NCBI GenBank assembly: GCA_014323835.1
Contig: JACONH010000004.1
Span: forward strand, 35,623-99,622
Direction of reading: 5' to 3'
DNA from: Alphaproteobacteria bacterium GM202ARS2
GTDB lineage: Bacteria; Pseudomonadota; Alphaproteobacteria; GM7ARS4
Length of the DNA stretch: 64,000 nucleotides
A program made the position numbers and the translations under genes. Below, one piece after another: positions 7,657-16,100 of this stretch (its first letter is position 1; the number at the start of each line of letters is the position of its first letter). The notes below the pieces were generated by a model, which ran no database searches, had not been told where the DNA came from, and was given only the letters and a program-made list of their open reading frames with translations.

Positions 7657-8805
7657 ATGACCCCCGTCCCTGCTCCTGCCTTCCTTTTTTTGACTATGGT
7701 TCGTTTTTTCACTGCCCTGTTTCTGTTTCTGTTTGTTTTTGTGTGTGGCGTGTTTTCTGTGCGCGCCCAGACATCAGAGACCAGCTACGTTGTGCCTGAT
7801 GTGATTGTTAATCTGGCGGCGGGTAGTGTTGAGTCGGCGAGGCGGGAAGCCTTGCTGAAAACCCGTGCTGATGCCTTTTATCGCTTGCTTCATGCCTTGA
7901 CTCTGAAAGAAGATCACTCGCGCCTGCCGCAACTGGCATCGTCCGACGTCCGCCTGTTCGCCGAGGGAGTCGATGTAGACGAAGAGGGATTCACCCAAGA
8001 CAGCTATTACGCCAAAATGAGCTGGCGTTACGATAAAAAACTCATCCGTGAGCTGTTGGAGCATCTCAACATTCCTTTTGTCGGCGGATTCGTTGGCAGA
8101 GTCGTTATTCTGCCCATTTACACGCAAGCGGGCATCTCGATTCTGTGGGACGACAGCAACCCGTGGCTCGGTGCGTGGCGGCAGTTGCCGGTGCTCTCGC
8201 CCTTTTATAGCCCGTATATCCCTGAGACAGGGCCCTCTCTGCCGTCTTCCCGTGACGGGCGTTATTTTGATTCCCTTGCTCGCCTTGCCGCCGACCAGAA
8301 GGCTCAGCGTCTCGTCATTGCTATTGCTCAACCGACATTCGATAAGAAGGGGCAGATGAATTTGCTCAACATAGAAGGGGGCGAATACCAGTTTCCGTCT
8401 CGTTTGCCACCAGATTACTTTTCGCTGTTTATTTCTCGGCAACCCAAAGAAAGTGAAGAGCAGATGCTCACCCGCGCTGCCGAAAAAACACGAGACTACC
8501 TCGAACAACGGTGGAAAGAACGCAACCTCGTGCGTTTTGACGAAGAAAAAATTGTCGGCGATATCGTCATCAAAGTCCTCTATGGTGGCTTCGCCGACTG
8601 GGTCGCCATCAAAAAGAGCCTGCAGCAGAACGCCGCCATCGGCAACATGAAAGTCGCAACCTTGTCTCGAGATCATGCTATTGTGGAAGCATCCGTTGCC
8701 ACCAGCATCGATAATCTGCAAAGGCAATTCGCTCAACAAGGCTTGACACTGACCTATGATGACGACCAAAAAACGTGGCTCCTGCGGGGCAACACCTCGC
8801 CCTAA
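7657..8805 (+). CDS. DUF2066 exported protein
   Basis: 382 residues starting at ATG 7657, preceded by AGAGAAAG 4-6 bases away; an upstream GTG at 7630 has no such site. A hydrophobic signal sequence (FLFLFVFVCGVFSVRAQ) suggests export. The DUF2066 pattern is recognisable from VNLAAGSVESARREALLKTRADAFYRLL and the later PIYTQAGISILWDDSNPW and AAIGNMKVATLSRDHAIVEA stretches. DUF2066 proteins are widespread in Alpha- and Gammaproteobacteria and have no established function. It is followed after 24 bases by the CDP-alcohol phosphatidyltransferase gene, a pairing commonly seen in alphaproteobacteria, so an envelope role is a reasonable inference. Confidence 0.75.
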   Translation: MTPVPAPAFLFLTMVRFFTALFLFLFVFVCGVFSVRAQTSETSYVVPDVIVNLAAGSVESARREALLKTRADAFYRLLHALTLKEDHSRLPQLASSDVRLFAEGVDVDEEGFTQDSYYAKMSWRYDKKLIRELLEHLNIPFVGGFVGRVVILPIYTQAGISILWDDSNPWLGAWRQLPVLSPFYSPYIPETGPSLPSSRDGRYFDSLARLAADQKAQRLVIAIAQPTFDKKGQMNLLNIEGGEYQFPSRLPPDYFSLFISRQPKESEEQMLTRAAEKTRDYLEQRWKERNLVRFDEEKIVGDIVIKVLYGGFADWVAIKKSLQQNAAIGNMKVATLSRDHAIVEASVATSIDNLQRQFAQQGLTLTYDDDQKTWLLRGNTSP

Positions 8806-8829
8806 CAGCCTGCTCCTTAAGAGACTCGC

Positions 8830-9402
8830 ATGCCTTTGACGTTCTCCGATTCTTTTTGGATTTCTTGTGCCAACGGGATTTCATTTGCACGCATCCTCGT
8901 TGCCCCACTTATCCTGTGGCTCTTGCTCGAGCAAGACTACATGAGCGCGCTCATCCTCTTCACGACTTCTGCCCTCAGCGATGCCATCGATGGTTTTCTT
9001 GCCCGCCGTGCCAAAACAAAAAACATACTCGGAGTCTACCTCGACCCTCTCGCTGATAAAATTCTGCTGGTCAGCATCTACATCTTCTGTGGCATCATGG
9101 AGTGGTTGCACTTGGGTTTGGTTATCCTCGTGGTCTTCCGAGACACGTTGATTGTCTTGTCCCTCGCCCTCGCTCAGCTGCTGGATGTGCGTCACGGCGT
9201 TATATCACCGACCCTCAGCAGCAAAATCAACACCACCGCGCAAATGTTGCTCGTCCTCATCGTCCTTATCGGACAAGCAGCCCCCTTCATGAAAGTCAGT
9301 CCCCTGTATGGCTTTCCGTTTATTTTTCTACCGTGGATTGTCGCAGCAACAACACTGATTTCAGGTATCCAATACCTGTGGCTGTGGTGGATTAAGAACT
9401 AA
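8830..9402 (+). CDS. CDP-alcohol phosphatidyltransferase family protein (PgsA-like)
   Basis: 190-residue inner-membrane enzyme of phospholipid synthesis that condenses a CDP-activated lipid with an alcohol. The family signature D-x2-DG-x2-AR-x8-G-x3-D-x3-D is complete: SDAIDGFLARRAKTKNILG followed by VYLDPLADK. Hydrophobic segments lie near residues 20-45, 75-100, 100-115, 135-152 and 165-185. Glycerol-3-phosphate (PgsA) is a likely acceptor, but family members use other alcohols and the paralogue next to DUF2066 is usually unassigned. Its TAA stop lies inside the first unit of an 18-bp tandem repeat. Confidence 0.85.
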   Translation: MPLTFSDSFWISCANGISFARILVAPLILWLLLEQDYMSALILFTTSALSDAIDGFLARRAKTKNILGVYLDPLADKILLVSIYIFCGIMEWLHLGLVILVVFRDTLIVLSLALAQLLDVRHGVISPTLSSKINTTAQMLLVLIVLIGQAAPFMKVSPLYGFPFIFLPWIVAATTLISGIQYLWLWWIKN

Positions 9403-9489
9403 GGACAGGGATTTGCCTAAGGACAGGGATTTGCCTAAGGACAGGGATTTGCCTAAGGACAAGGATTTGCCTAAGGACAGGGATTTGAC
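9400..9489. repeat. Five tandem 18-bp repeats at a convergent gene junction
   Basis: Unit TAAGGACAGGGATTTGCC repeated five times: 9400-9417, 9418-9435, 9436-9453, 9454-9471 (one substitution) and 9472-9489 (one substitution near the end). The first unit supplies the stop of the phosphatidyltransferase gene; on the other strand the stop and last codons of the aldo/keto reductase lie in units four and five. Eighteen bases equal six codons, so gain or loss of units keeps frame. No spacers, so not a CRISPR array. Confidence 0.97.
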
Positions 9490-10529
9490 TGTGCTTTGTG
9501 GAGGGCATCAATCTCGGCAAGAGCCTCTTGCGGCAGCGTCACAAAAGCACTCGATATGTTCGCGTCGAGTTGCTCGATGCTGGTTGCTCCAATCAAGTTG
9601 CTGGTGAGCCACGGACGAGAGTTGACGAAAGCCAACGCCATGGCGGTGGGCTCTAGCCCGTACTTTTTGGCAATGGCTACGTACTTTTTTGTTTCCTCGA
9701 CGGCTAAAGGCTGCGTATAGCGTCCGAACATGGCGCCGAACAGCGTCAGGCGTCCGCCTGGCGGCGGCTTTTTGTCGAGATACTTGCCGGTTAAGACACC
9801 AAAGCCTAGGGGCGAATACGCCAAAAGACCACAGCGCTCTCGCATGGCGACTTCAGCCAGCCCAACATCAAAGCTGCGGTTCAGTAAGTTATAGGGGTTT
9901 TGCACCGAGACCACCCGCGGCAAGCCTCGTGACTCGGCTAAATGCAGACAGTGCATGACGCCCCAAGGTGTCTCGTTGGACAAACCAATATGGCGCACCT
10001 TGCCTGCTTTGACTAAAGAGCCCAACGCCTCCAACTGTGCCGCAAGAGTTGTCACATCCTCAGGGTCAGGGGCCCCCGTATAATCCAACTGGCTGAAAAA
10101 ATTGGTCGTTCTATCGGGCCAGTGCAACTGATACACGTCAATATAGTCCGTAGACAACCGCTGCAAGCTGCCATCACAGGCTTCAACAATCTGTGCGGGC
10201 GTTAAACGCGAGCCGCCACGTATCCAATCCATACCGCTACGCCCGGTTACTTTGGTGGCAAGAATGACCCGAGACCTATTCTTACGGGCAGAAAACCACG
10301 CACCAATAATACGCTCCGTTGCACCAGACGTGGATGCCTTAGGGGGAACCGGATATAACTCGGCAGCATCAAAGAAATTGACTCCACGAGACAGGGCATA
10401 GTCCATCTGCTCGTGGGCTTCTTCTTGCGTATTTTGCTCGCCCCACGTCATCGTGCCAAGGCCAATCAAACTGACCTTCAGACCGGTGTCGCCCAACTCG
10501 CGATAGAGCATATCTTGTTTTTGTGTCAT
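9471..10529 (-). CDS. Aldo/keto reductase, Tas-like
   Basis: 352-residue NADP(H)-dependent oxidoreductase of the AKR superfamily, TIM-barrel fold. The N-terminus LYRELGDTGLKVSLIGLGTM, the catalytic DAAELYPV (Asp and Tyr of the tetrad), an ATKVTG lysine, and the DYIDVYQLHWPDR histidine motif give the full tetrad. The extended PPKASTSGATE insertion and QLHWPDR are typical of the Tas subgroup. Substrate unknown. AGGAG 9 bases before the ATG supports the start. The last six codons (SNPCP and stop) come from the 18-bp tandem repeat, so the C-terminus has been rewritten by it. Confidence 0.92.
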   Translation of the reverse strand: MTQKQDMLYRELGDTGLKVSLIGLGTMTWGEQNTQEEAHEQMDYALSRGVNFFDAAELYPVPPKASTSGATERIIGAWFSARKNRSRVILATKVTGRSGMDWIRGGSRLTPAQIVEACDGSLQRLSTDYIDVYQLHWPDRTTNFFSQLDYTGAPDPEDVTTLAAQLEALGSLVKAGKVRHIGLSNETPWGVMHCLHLAESRGLPRVVSVQNPYNLLNRSFDVGLAEVAMRERCGLLAYSPLGFGVLTGKYLDKKPPPGGRLTLFGAMFGRYTQPLAVEETKKYVAIAKKYGLEPTAMALAFVNSRPWLTSNLIGATSIEQLDANISSAFVTLPQEALAEIDALHKAQSNPCP

Positions 10530-10650
10530 GACAAAATCTCCTCTTGATTTTCACGTTTTCTCCATTTATGTAACCCATAAATGCAGGGTAACGTCAACTT
10601 AAGACATCACGGGGAAGGTTAAACATAAACCAACACAGGAGGTTGCGGTT

Positions 10651-11400
10651 ATGGCATCTTTTGATTATCGTCCGTCGGCAGTCAGCAAACCCCACGTTAC
10701 TGTTGATCAGGGTCTGCGTCAGCACATGCTACGCATATACAACTACATGGCATCAGGGGTGCTCTTGAGCGGGATTGTTGCTTGGTTTTCGTTCCAGCAA
10801 GCCGTCGTTATGGATCCTACTGGTGCTATCCTTGGTCTGACGGCTTGGGGACAGACGCTCTTTGCTAGCCCGCTGGCTTTTGTCGTCATGCTCGCACCTC
10901 TGGGCTTTATTCTTGCCTTGAGTTTCGGCGTCAATCGTATGCAGGCAAGCACGCTCCAGACCTTGTTCTGGGTGTTCGCTGGTGTCATGGGCTTGTCGCT
11001 GTCGTCCATCTTTATGGTCTATGCTGGCGGCTCCATCGCACGAGTCTTCTTCATTACCGCAGGTGCCTTCGCCGCCCTCAGCCTATACGGCTACACAACC
11101 CGTAAGAACCTCAGCGGTTTCGGCACATTCCTCTTCATGGGGCTCATCGGCTTGGTCCTTGCCAGCGTCGTCAATATTTTCTTGCAGTCCAGTATGCTCA
11201 GCTTCGTCGTTTCCGTCGTGGGTGTGTTGGTCTTCGCCGGCTTGACAGCCTATGATACCCAGAGAATCAAGGAAATGTATGATGTCAGCGACTCGCCAGA
11301 AATCGCCTCGAAAAAGTCCATCATGGGCGCGCTCAGCCTCTATCTCGACTTCATCAACTTGTTCTTGATGCTGTTACGGCTGTTCGCAGAAAGACGCTAA
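10651..11400 (+). CDS. Bax inhibitor-1/YccA family membrane protein
   Basis: 249 residues with seven hydrophobic segments spread from about residue 30 to 245, the BI-1 (LFG/YccA) family layout. The family signature appears near the C-terminus as VFAGLTAYDTQRIKEMY followed by ALSLYLDFINLFLMLLRLF. Bacterial relatives are reported as calcium-leak channels or modulators of FtsH proteolysis; which applies here cannot be told. AGGAGG 7 bases before the ATG is a strong ribosome site. Transcribed divergently from the aldo/keto reductase across 121 bases that hold a short inverted repeat CATTTAT-N7-ATAAATG (10563-10583). Confidence 0.92.
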   Translation: MASFDYRPSAVSKPHVTVDQGLRQHMLRIYNYMASGVLLSGIVAWFSFQQAVVMDPTGAILGLTAWGQTLFASPLAFVVMLAPLGFILALSFGVNRMQASTLQTLFWVFAGVMGLSLSSIFMVYAGGSIARVFFITAGAFAALSLYGYTTRKNLSGFGTFLFMGLIGLVLASVVNIFLQSSMLSFVVSVVGVLVFAGLTAYDTQRIKEMYDVSDSPEIASKKSIMGALSLYLDFINLFLMLLRLFAERR

Positions 11401-11406
11401 ACCTAT

Positions 11407-11431
11407 CCCCCCCACGCACGGCGTGGGGGGG
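11407..11431. terminator. Strong hairpin between convergent genes
   Basis: Perfect 11-base stem CCCCCCCACGC / GCGTGGGGGGG with a 3-base loop, placed 6 bases after the BI-1 stop and 6 bases before the stop of the convergent transferase gene. It could end transcription from both sides, but no T-run follows on either strand, so factor-independent termination is not certain. Confidence 0.6.
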
Positions 11432-11437
11432 TGCAAG

Positions 11438-13963
11438 CTATCGAGCAACGATAAAGCCGAATTTCTCGTAAGGGATTGTATCGATACGTGCCGCTTGCAC
11501 ATGCCACGTGTGAAAGCGAACGACTGTATGGTCATAGCCCAAAGCTTCTATAGCCGGTAGAAGTCTGTAGTCAAAACTGATATCAGAGATAAAACCCGTG
11601 CCTAAGGCTGTGTCGATTTTTTCTCGCAGAGAAAGACACGATGCCGATGTTTCCACAGGTGCTTGCACAGCGCGGTCTTGCAACGACTCTCGACAGGCAA
11701 GACCCAGCTGGGTAGGCACATAATAGGATACATACGTGACCAACCCCGTTATCTGTTGCGCGCACGCGCGGATAGCAGGGTCATCGAAATTGGTTGGCGG
11801 CGGGAATTCTACGAGGACAGAACGAGGCTTGTGTTCGTCTTGCACCCGCGCTGCGAGAAATGCCCGCAAATGCTCACACGCCGCGGGCTGTTTTATGTTT
11901 TTGGCATCCAGCCAAAGAGCGCCATCATGATGGGCGACCGACTGCCAGATAGCTTCTAGCTCCAAGCCAATATGGTCTTGGGGAGGATGATAGACATGAA
12001 TCGCGCCATCATCCTGCACAACAATATCAATTTCGATACAGTTGGAAGCAAGTAAACCCTTAAGAGCCCGTCCTAAATGATTGGCGGCGTGCGTGCAGAT
12101 TTCTCCATTATCATGTTTGTTCTTCAGCGTTATGTGCTTGGCACCATAAAGGTCGGTGGCAGAATCGTTGACTCGTCTCGTCGAGGGATACTTGTCGGAA
12201 AACGCCTTACTTCCTAGAAAGATAGCCGTTGGCCCAGAGGCTGTGTTTCGAACAGTAATTGCCGGGGGCAACGTGATAGGAGCAAGGTTCGGGCCCATAG
12301 AAAAATTGTCCGATTCGATGGTCATATCAAAAAGAAACGTAAGAATACTAGCAACAGAATCGAGCGTTATCGGTTGTTTAGCATAAGCAATGTCTCGCAG
12401 ATGCTTGTATTTGTCTGCAAATTGCTGGCGAGCTGCCGTATTAAAATAGATGAAAAAGGGCACAGTCGCCATCTCAAAAACAAAACGAGCAGAATCGTGC
12501 CCGTGTCCCTCGAAAATGGACTCGCCATGGTCCGAGAAATAAATAAAAATAACAGGCTCTTCTTTAGAAGAAGCATAGTTTGAAATGATTGTCGTCACAC
12601 TGTTATCGATATATTTGATGGCGTTATCATACTGGCTATGTCTTTTTTGCAAGCCCTCTTCGGTCGCAGAGCCATAAAGGGCGGCTCCCGACATGCTACT
12701 GATGAGATCCTGCTTACCCATGAGGTCCTGCCACGGCTCTTCCTGTCCTCGCTCTCTTTCACTGCCGTGTCCGGCATAAGATTGCAGAAAGAGGGCTGTG
12801 GTGTCTTTTGTATCCAGCTTGTCTATTTCTTGCACAAAGAACGTCAGATCATCGGGTCGTTCGATCTTAAGAGCCAAATTACTGAGAATTGTCGTCTTTT
12901 TATCAACAGCCCATTTCTTTTGTGAGGCAGCAACACCAATCACTGAAGAGGCTAAATTCCATGTCCCGGACCTTTCTTGACTCGATATCCAGATGGTCTC
13001 AACGTCTCCCCGGTTAAGAGCATCGATGATGGATAGTCTTTTTCTGGAACGGTGAAACGTTTGGACTTTCCTAGGGTGGGACGTAGGAGCAAGATCTATC
13101 GTCAAAGCTTCCACGAGAGATGGAGTCGTGTGCGTGTGTAACGACAAGGTATGGTGGAAGAGAATAAATCCTTCTTGGCTTGCCAGCTTAGCCAGCTGGG
13201 GAGTCGTCTCCCGCGGATAGCCATAAAGAGACATGTGCAGGGCAGACGTCGATTCACCAATATAGACAATAACACGGCGGGGGCGATAATCCTCGCGGGA
13301 AATGGTAACATCATCGACCTGTAAATTCTCAGTGACGATGGTTCTAATTTTTATATTATCGATAAATAAAGAGTGTATTGAATAAACGGTATAGGAAATC
13401 CATAGAAGTGCGAGAGAAAAAACAACGTGCCTCACAGCATAAACGTAAACCTGCCGATAGCGGGTAAAAAGATAGAAAGCCAATCCACCAACGATGAACC
13501 AAGTAAGAAATACTTGTATGGGTTTTATCGTAATGACTTTATCGACAGAGATTAAACTGCTGAGAGTCCCAATAAAAAAGACAGCCTCTTCCCATTTAAA
13601 TAAGGCTATTTCGGATAGACTGTCGGTACCGATACGCTGAATCCAGTATAAAATATTTCTAAGATAAATGAATGCTATGAGACTTAAGGCTATAAGAATA
13701 AGAGACATAAGCGTCGGTCTGTTCCGAGCATTGAAGTACGTAAGGGCAAGCATAAAAATGGGTAGAGAAAACAACATGATCGGTGCGATGTTCCGTGACT
13801 CGTCCGGCAAAACAGGCAAAACAGGCAAAGCAACAAAAATGACAGCTGTCGAGACAGCGACAAGCGCCACGCGTAGCCACCGCTTGTTTTTTATGTGCGT
13901 AGCACTGACGTTGAAGCAAGCAAGGACGCTGTCCCGCACGTTATGCCAGTCGTTTTTGGTCAT
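11438..13963 (-). CDS. Sulfatase-fold phosphoethanolamine-type transferase with extra C-terminal domain
   Basis: 841 residues from ATG 13963. Residues about 28-185 hold five to six membrane segments; then a periplasmic alkaline-phosphatase/sulfatase domain as in EptA/OpgE: VIVYIGESTSALHMSLYGYP, the likely Thr nucleophile in HTHTTPSLVEALT, and the metal-binding FSDHGESIFEGHGHD. Such enzymes move a phospho-head group from a phospholipid to lipid A or glycans. About 230 further residues form a second domain (CTHAANHLGRALKG, IEIDIVVQDDGAIHVYHPP, LWLDAKNI) resembling a glycerophosphodiester-phosphodiesterase/PLC-like barrel; this part is tentative. The start is 4 bases after the dgkA stop. A longer frame start at 14029 lies inside dgkA and was rejected. 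Confidence 0.8.
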   Translation of the reverse strand: MTKNDWHNVRDSVLACFNVSATHIKNKRWLRVALVAVSTAVIFVALPVLPVLPDESRNIAPIMLFSLPIFMLALTYFNARNRPTLMSLILIALSLIAFIYLRNILYWIQRIGTDSLSEIALFKWEEAVFFIGTLSSLISVDKVITIKPIQVFLTWFIVGGLAFYLFTRYRQVYVYAVRHVVFSLALLWISYTVYSIHSLFIDNIKIRTIVTENLQVDDVTISREDYRPRRVIVYIGESTSALHMSLYGYPRETTPQLAKLASQEGFILFHHTLSLHTHTTPSLVEALTIDLAPTSHPRKVQTFHRSRKRLSIIDALNRGDVETIWISSQERSGTWNLASSVIGVAASQKKWAVDKKTTILSNLALKIERPDDLTFFVQEIDKLDTKDTTALFLQSYAGHGSERERGQEEPWQDLMGKQDLISSMSGAALYGSATEEGLQKRHSQYDNAIKYIDNSVTTIISNYASSKEEPVIFIYFSDHGESIFEGHGHDSARFVFEMATVPFFIYFNTAARQQFADKYKHLRDIAYAKQPITLDSVASILTFLFDMTIESDNFSMGPNLAPITLPPAITVRNTASGPTAIFLGSKAFSDKYPSTRRVNDSATDLYGAKHITLKNKHDNGEICTHAANHLGRALKGLLASNCIEIDIVVQDDGAIHVYHPPQDHIGLELEAIWQSVAHHDGALWLDAKNIKQPAACEHLRAFLAARVQDEHKPRSVLVEFPPPTNFDDPAIRACAQQITGLVTYVSYYVPTQLGLACRESLQDRAVQAPVETSASCLSLREKIDTALGTGFISDISFDYRLLPAIEALGYDHTVVRFHTWHVQAARIDTIPYEKFGFIVAR

Positions 13964-13967
13964 TGTC

Positions 13968-14348
13968 TTAGAATGGCAGGGGGGATGGCAAGGTGAGACT
14001 GTAGATAAAGCCCGCCAAAGCCATACCATAGATGATACTGAGTATCAACGAAGGCACCGCGGCGATGTCTTTGATGTCTTTAATAGCGTTACTTTTTTTT
14101 GGTTCCACCTTATCGCACAGGCGTTCGATGGCGGTGTTCAAACACTCGACAACGAGCATGAGCAAGGCGATGACCAGCATAGCAACGGGTAACGCCGCCG
14201 CATGGCTGATAACGACAAGAACAAGGCTGAAAACAATGAGAGCCAGCTCTTTTTGGGCTGCCCGCTCCCGAGAGAGAAGCACAAACAAGCCTCTTAAACT
14301 TGCTTGTGTCGCTTGTAACAGCGACTGATTTTTATATTTGGGTGTCAC
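13968..14348 (-). CDS. dgkA: Diacylglycerol kinase
   Basis: Inner-membrane enzyme phosphorylating diacylglycerol to phosphatidate. 126 residues with three hydrophobic segments (about 38-55, 58-72 and 98-118), the usual DgkA size. Motifs: SRERAAQKELAL and the active-site helix LVVECLNTAIERLCDKVE with the catalytic Glu and Asn. It lies 10 bases after pntB and 4 bases before the sulfatase-fold transferase. Transfer of a head group from phosphatidylethanolamine leaves diacylglycerol, so this pairing suggests recycling of the by-product of its neighbour. Confidence 0.93.
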   Translation of the reverse strand: MTPKYKNQSLLQATQASLRGLFVLLSRERAAQKELALIVFSLVLVVISHAAALPVAMLVIALLMLVVECLNTAIERLCDKVEPKKSNAIKDIKDIAAVPSLILSIIYGMALAGFIYSLTLPSPLPF

Positions 14349-14358
14349 GTATTTCGAC

Positions 14359-15738
14359 CTAGAGGGCTTTAATAATCCCTTCGACCATTTTTTTGGCGTC
14401 GCCGAAGAGCATCATGGTTTTTTCTTGGAAGAACAGTTCGTTTTCGATGCCGGCGTAGCCTGCCCCAAGCGACCGTTTGACAAATAGGGTCGTTGCGGCT
14501 TTATCGACATTCAAGATAGGCATACCGTAAATGGCACTGCTCGTGTCGTTACGTGCGGCAGGGTTGGTAATATCGTTCGCACCAATGACGAAAGCAACAT
14601 CGGTGCTGGCGAAGTCATTGTTGATGTCGTCCAGTTCTAAGACGTCGTCATACGAGACGTTGGCTTCTGCCAGTAGCACGTTCATGTGGCCGGGCATCCG
14701 TCCGGCAACCGGGTGAATGGCGTAGCGCACGTGCGCGCCATGCTGGGTTAGGGCTTGAGCCATCTCGTGGACGGCATGTTGGGCTTGTGCGACTGCCATG
14801 CCGTAACCGGGCACAATGATAATACGCGCGGCATTCTTCATAATAAACGCGGCATCGTCAGCGTTGCCGGCTTTGACGTTGCGGGCTTGTGCACCTTCTG
14901 TCGCGGGGCTGTCGTCTCCTTGTCCGAAGCCCCCCAGAATCACGCTGAGAAACGGACGATTCATGCCTTTGCACATGATATAACTGAGGATAGCCCCTGA
15001 TGAGCCCACCAGAGCCCCGACAATGATCAACAGATGATTGCTTAAGGTAAAGCCAATGCCTGCTGCTGCCCAGCCCGAATACGAGTTCAGCATCGAAACC
15101 ACCACAGGCATATCTGCCCCGCCAATGGGCACAATCAGCGTCACGCCAAGAATTAACGCAAGAGCAAGAGCAGACCAAAAGTAGACGCCTTCGACATGCA
15201 CAGCCAGCATAACGAGACTGGCTACCATCAGCATCGCCAGCACAAGATTGAGCAGGTGTTGCCCGACAAACACCAGCGGCGCACCGCTCACCAGCCCTTG
15301 TAATTTACTAAAAGCAACAAGAGACCCACTAAACGTCATGGCACCGATGACGACTCCGAGACCCATTTCGATGAGACTCGCAAGAGTCGGATTGCCATCG
15401 GCATCGGCGATGCCGTAGACCTCTGGCTGGTAGAAGGCGGTAATCGCGACCATGACCGCAGCCAGTCCCACGAGGCTATGGAATCCAGCCACCAGTTGCG
15501 GCAGTGCCGTCATGGCGATACGCCAAGCAATGAAAGCACCGATAACGCCGCCTACAGCAATGGCAACAATAATGGGTAAATGCCCCTGCACCACGGGCAA
15601 CTGGAACGTTGTCGCAACCGCAAGGAGCATGCCGACAATACCCGCCGCAAGCCCGCGCCGAGACGTCGTCGGATGAGCCAGACCCCGCAACGCATAAACA
15701 AAACACAACGCCGCACCAAGATAAAGAAGAGACGTCAT
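14359..15738 (-). CDS. pntB: NAD(P) transhydrogenase subunit beta
   Basis: 459 residues. The N-terminal two thirds hold about eight to nine membrane helices forming the proton channel with PntAB; the C-terminal domain III binds NADP(H), seen in IIIVPGYGMAVAQAQHAV, IHPVAGRMPGHMNVLLAEA, DDINNDFASTDVAFVIGAND and the closing region with MLFGDAKKMVEGI. With PntAA and PntAB it couples proton import to hydride transfer from NADH to NADP+, making NADPH for biosynthesis and thioredoxin reductase. Start overlaps the pntAB stop by 4 bases. Confidence 0.97.
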   Translation of the reverse strand: MTSLLYLGAALCFVYALRGLAHPTTSRRGLAAGIVGMLLAVATTFQLPVVQGHLPIIVAIAVGGVIGAFIAWRIAMTALPQLVAGFHSLVGLAAVMVAITAFYQPEVYGIADADGNPTLASLIEMGLGVVIGAMTFSGSLVAFSKLQGLVSGAPLVFVGQHLLNLVLAMLMVASLVMLAVHVEGVYFWSALALALILGVTLIVPIGGADMPVVVSMLNSYSGWAAAGIGFTLSNHLLIIVGALVGSSGAILSYIMCKGMNRPFLSVILGGFGQGDDSPATEGAQARNVKAGNADDAAFIMKNAARIIIVPGYGMAVAQAQHAVHEMAQALTQHGAHVRYAIHPVAGRMPGHMNVLLAEANVSYDDVLELDDINNDFASTDVAFVIGANDITNPAARNDTSSAIYGMPILNVDKAATTLFVKRSLGAGYAGIENELFFQEKTMMLFGDAKKMVEGIIKAL

Positions 15739-16100
15739 GATGATTTATCCTTTTTGTCTGTCCCCTCAGGCACGCTTTTTTTGCGGAACATAGCAAGCAT
15801 ACGCCACGTTACGATGAAACCGCCAAAAATATTGATGCTGGCAAGAACAATGGCAAGCAAGCCAACCCGCGGCATCGTCGCGTCAATGGCACTATGGCTA
15901 CCAGAAAAAGGATCATAGGGACCCGCAGCAATAATCGCACCGACAATGATAACGCTCGATATGCCGTTGGTCATTGCCATCAAAGGAGAATGTAAGGCGG
16001 GAGTCACACCCCAGATAACGTAATAGCCGACAATAATCGCCAGAGCAAAAATCGTCAAAGCATCGATGAGAGCATCGCCATGAGGTATAGTTGCGGTCAT
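15735..16100 (-). CDS. pntAB: NAD(P) transhydrogenase subunit alpha, membrane part
   Basis: 121 residues with three to four hydrophobic segments: domain II helices of the alpha subunit, encoded separately from the nucleotide-binding part as is usual in alphaproteobacteria such as Rhodospirillum. Recognisable stretches are IVGYYVIWGVTPALHSPLMA and TNGISSVIIVGAI, then NIFGGFIVTWRMLAMF. Overlaps pntAA and pntB by 4 bases each, so translation of the three subunits is coupled. Confidence 0.95.
   Translation of the reverse strand: MTATIPHGDALIDALTIFALAIIVGYYVIWGVTPALHSPLMAMTNGISSVIIVGAIIAAGPYDPFSGSHSAIDATMPRVGLLAIVLASINIFGGFIVTWRMLAMFRKKSVPEGTDKKDKSS

Noticed and set aside
9400..9489. CRISPR array
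   Set aside because: The 18-base units are directly adjacent with no spacers, and no cas gene is present.
9413..9607. 64-codon frame with repeated Pro-Lys-Asp-Arg-Asp-Leu
   Set aside because: It is translation of the tandem repeat antisense to the aldo/keto reductase, without a ribosome site.
13659..14328. Plus-strand frames of 98-174 codons over dgkA and the transferase start
   Set aside because: Antisense shadows of two recognised genes.
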